Of a stretch of 64,000 nucleotides of DNA, positions 63,175-64,000 are shown one piece after another. Position 1 is the stretch's first letter. Every line of letters starts with the position of its first letter. The notes beneath the pieces are model-generated. The model did not search any database, had not been told where the DNA came from, and was given only the letters and a program-made list of their open reading frames with translations. The stretch lies in NCBI RefSeq assembly GCF_002797395.1, contig NZ_KZ454943.1, positions 3,633,966 through 3,697,965 of the forward strand, read 5' to 3'. Position numbers and translations under genes: made by a program. This stretch comes from Bacillus solitudinis. GTDB taxonomy: Bacteria; Bacillota; Bacilli; Bacillales; Bacillaceae_D.

Positions 63175-64000
63175 ATGATTACATTCTTAGTATCAATTGC
63201 TCTCTTAATTATCGGTTATTTCACGTATGGTAAGGTTATTGAAAAAATGTTCGTTATTAAAGAGTCACGACCTACTCCTGCATTTCGATTGAAGGATGGT
63301 GTTGACTATATCCCAATGGGGACGAATCGAAATTCCTTAATTCAACTCTTAAACATTGCGGGAGTGGGGCCTATTTTCGGTCCAATCATGGGAGCGCTTT
63401 ATGGTCCGGTCGCATTTATTTGGATTGTTGTCGGATGTATCTTTGCTGGTGCTGTTCATGATTATTTAACAGGAATGATTTCAATCCGAAATAAAGGAGC
63501 TCATTTACCACAGCTTGCTGGGAAATTTCTCGGAAAGACGATGAAACATTTTGTTAACTTAGTGGCTGTATTACTCTTACTACTTGTGGGTACAGTGTTC
63601 GTTACTGCACCAGCAGGATTGCTTTTCAATTTAATGAATGGATGGATTGCTTTAGGTGTCATTACAGGAGCTATTTTCATCTATTACATTTTTGCTACAC
63701 TCCTTCCAGTCGACAAGATTATTGGTAAAATTTATCCGATTTTAGGGGCACTATTATTGATTAGCGCTGTTGGTATTGGTAGCATGCTTATCATTACTGG
63801 AGCTCCAATTCCTGAATTAACCCTCCAAAATATGCATCCAGCTGGAACAGCGGTCTTCCCAGTCTTAATGATAACAATTGCGTGCGGGGCGATTTCTGGC
63901 TTTCATGCAACGCAATCACCAATCATTTCGAGGACGTTGCAAAATGAACAAAATGGAAGAAAAGTTTTTTATGGAATGATGATTGTAGAAGGAATTATCG
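63175..64000 (+). CDS. cstA: CstA-family carbon starvation / pyruvate transporter, 5' part
   Basis: The first 275 codons are present; the frame is open to the window end. Motifs are those of the CstA family: GTNRNSLIQLLNIAGVGPIFGPIMGALYGP, GAVHDYLTGMISIRNKG, and CGAISGFHATQSPIISR, within about eight membrane helices. CstA-type proteins import peptides or pyruvate. AAGGGGTG precedes ATG 63175. The gene follows lytST and has the direct repeats in its promoter, so LytT control by pyruvate is likely (inferred). Confidence 0.9.
   Translation, partial: MITFLVSIALLIIGYFTYGKVIEKMFVIKESRPTPAFRLKDGVDYIPMGTNRNSLIQLLNIAGVGPIFGPIMGALYGPVAFIWIVVGCIFAGAVHDYLTGMISIRNKGAHLPQLAGKFLGKTMKHFVNLVAVLLLLLVGTVFVTAPAGLLFNLMNGWIALGVITGAIFIYYIFATLLPVDKIIGKIYPILGALLLISAVGIGSMLIITGAPIPELTLQNMHPAGTAVFPVLMITIACGAISGFHATQSPIISRTLQNEQNGRKVFYGMMIVEGII

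Overview
The window is A+T-rich DNA with AGGAGG-type ribosome binding sites, frequent TTG/GTG starts and short-spaced operons. It encodes an Sda-type sporulation kinase inhibitor, a KinA/KinE-like soluble histidine kinase, an MhqR/MhqA/MhqD-like quinone-stress operon, LytS/LytT and YesL/YesM/YesN homologues. This points to an endospore-forming Bacillaceae (inferred; species not determined). No rRNA, tRNA, CRISPR array, insertion sequence or phage gene was recognised.

Layout. 1-2.7 kb: end of a Dabb protein, an SDR oxidoreductase and a conserved hypothetical. 2.7-13.8 kb: a first carbohydrate island. It holds a YesL-like membrane protein, an unassigned 578-residue probable toroid-fold enzyme, an LplB/YtcP/YtcQ-type importer without its ATPase, a TIM-barrel isomerase-like protein, a membrane-anchored AraC regulator and a GH105 unsaturated uronidase. 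14-19.3 kb: signalling genes (PAS-GGDEF cyclase, MscS channel, sporulation-type kinase, two small hypotheticals, sda). 19.4-21.5 kb: MarR-dioxygenase-hydrolase operon with a palindromic operator. 21.7-24.7 kb: YfhP-like membrane protein and a chemotaxis receptor.

25.0-39.6 kb: a second island for rhamnogalacturonan/pectin fragments. It holds a CE12-like acetylesterase, an alpha/beta hydrolase, a Gfo/Idh/MocA dehydrogenase, a binding protein and two permeases, a second GH105, a second YesL-like protein, the YesM/YesN-type two-component pair, an ASRT-family protein and a GH43 enzyme. A frameshifted relic of a second binding protein lies inside it. The likely division of labour is uptake of unsaturated oligogalacturonides, then cytoplasmic deacetylation, GH105 removal of the unsaturated uronate and side-chain trimming. 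No secreted endo-lyase and no MsmX-type ATPase lie in the window, so both must be elsewhere if the pathway is complete.

39.9-45.3 kb: a heterodimeric ABC exporter, an asparaginase-family protein and exonuclease III. 45.5-48.8 kb: an AraC regulator divergent from a YicI-type alpha-xylosidase. 49-51.9 kb: LysE exporter, APC permease and a dimethylargininase-like hydrolase. 52-54.4 kb: a cluster of small hypotheticals containing a perfect cre-like site in a long palindrome. 54.5-60.4 kb: a MATE-like exporter, an erythromycin-esterase family protein, a GGDEF-EAL protein and two small proteins. 60.5-64 kb: lytS-lytT followed by a cstA-family gene cut by the window end, preceded by two 9-bp direct repeats that look like a LytTR-type activator site.

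The most interesting signals are regulatory: matched operators just downstream of two -10 boxes in the second island, a second 14-bp palindrome shared by two distant promoter regions, and the LytTR-like repeats. On the enzyme side, the unassigned 578-residue protein of the first island stands out.
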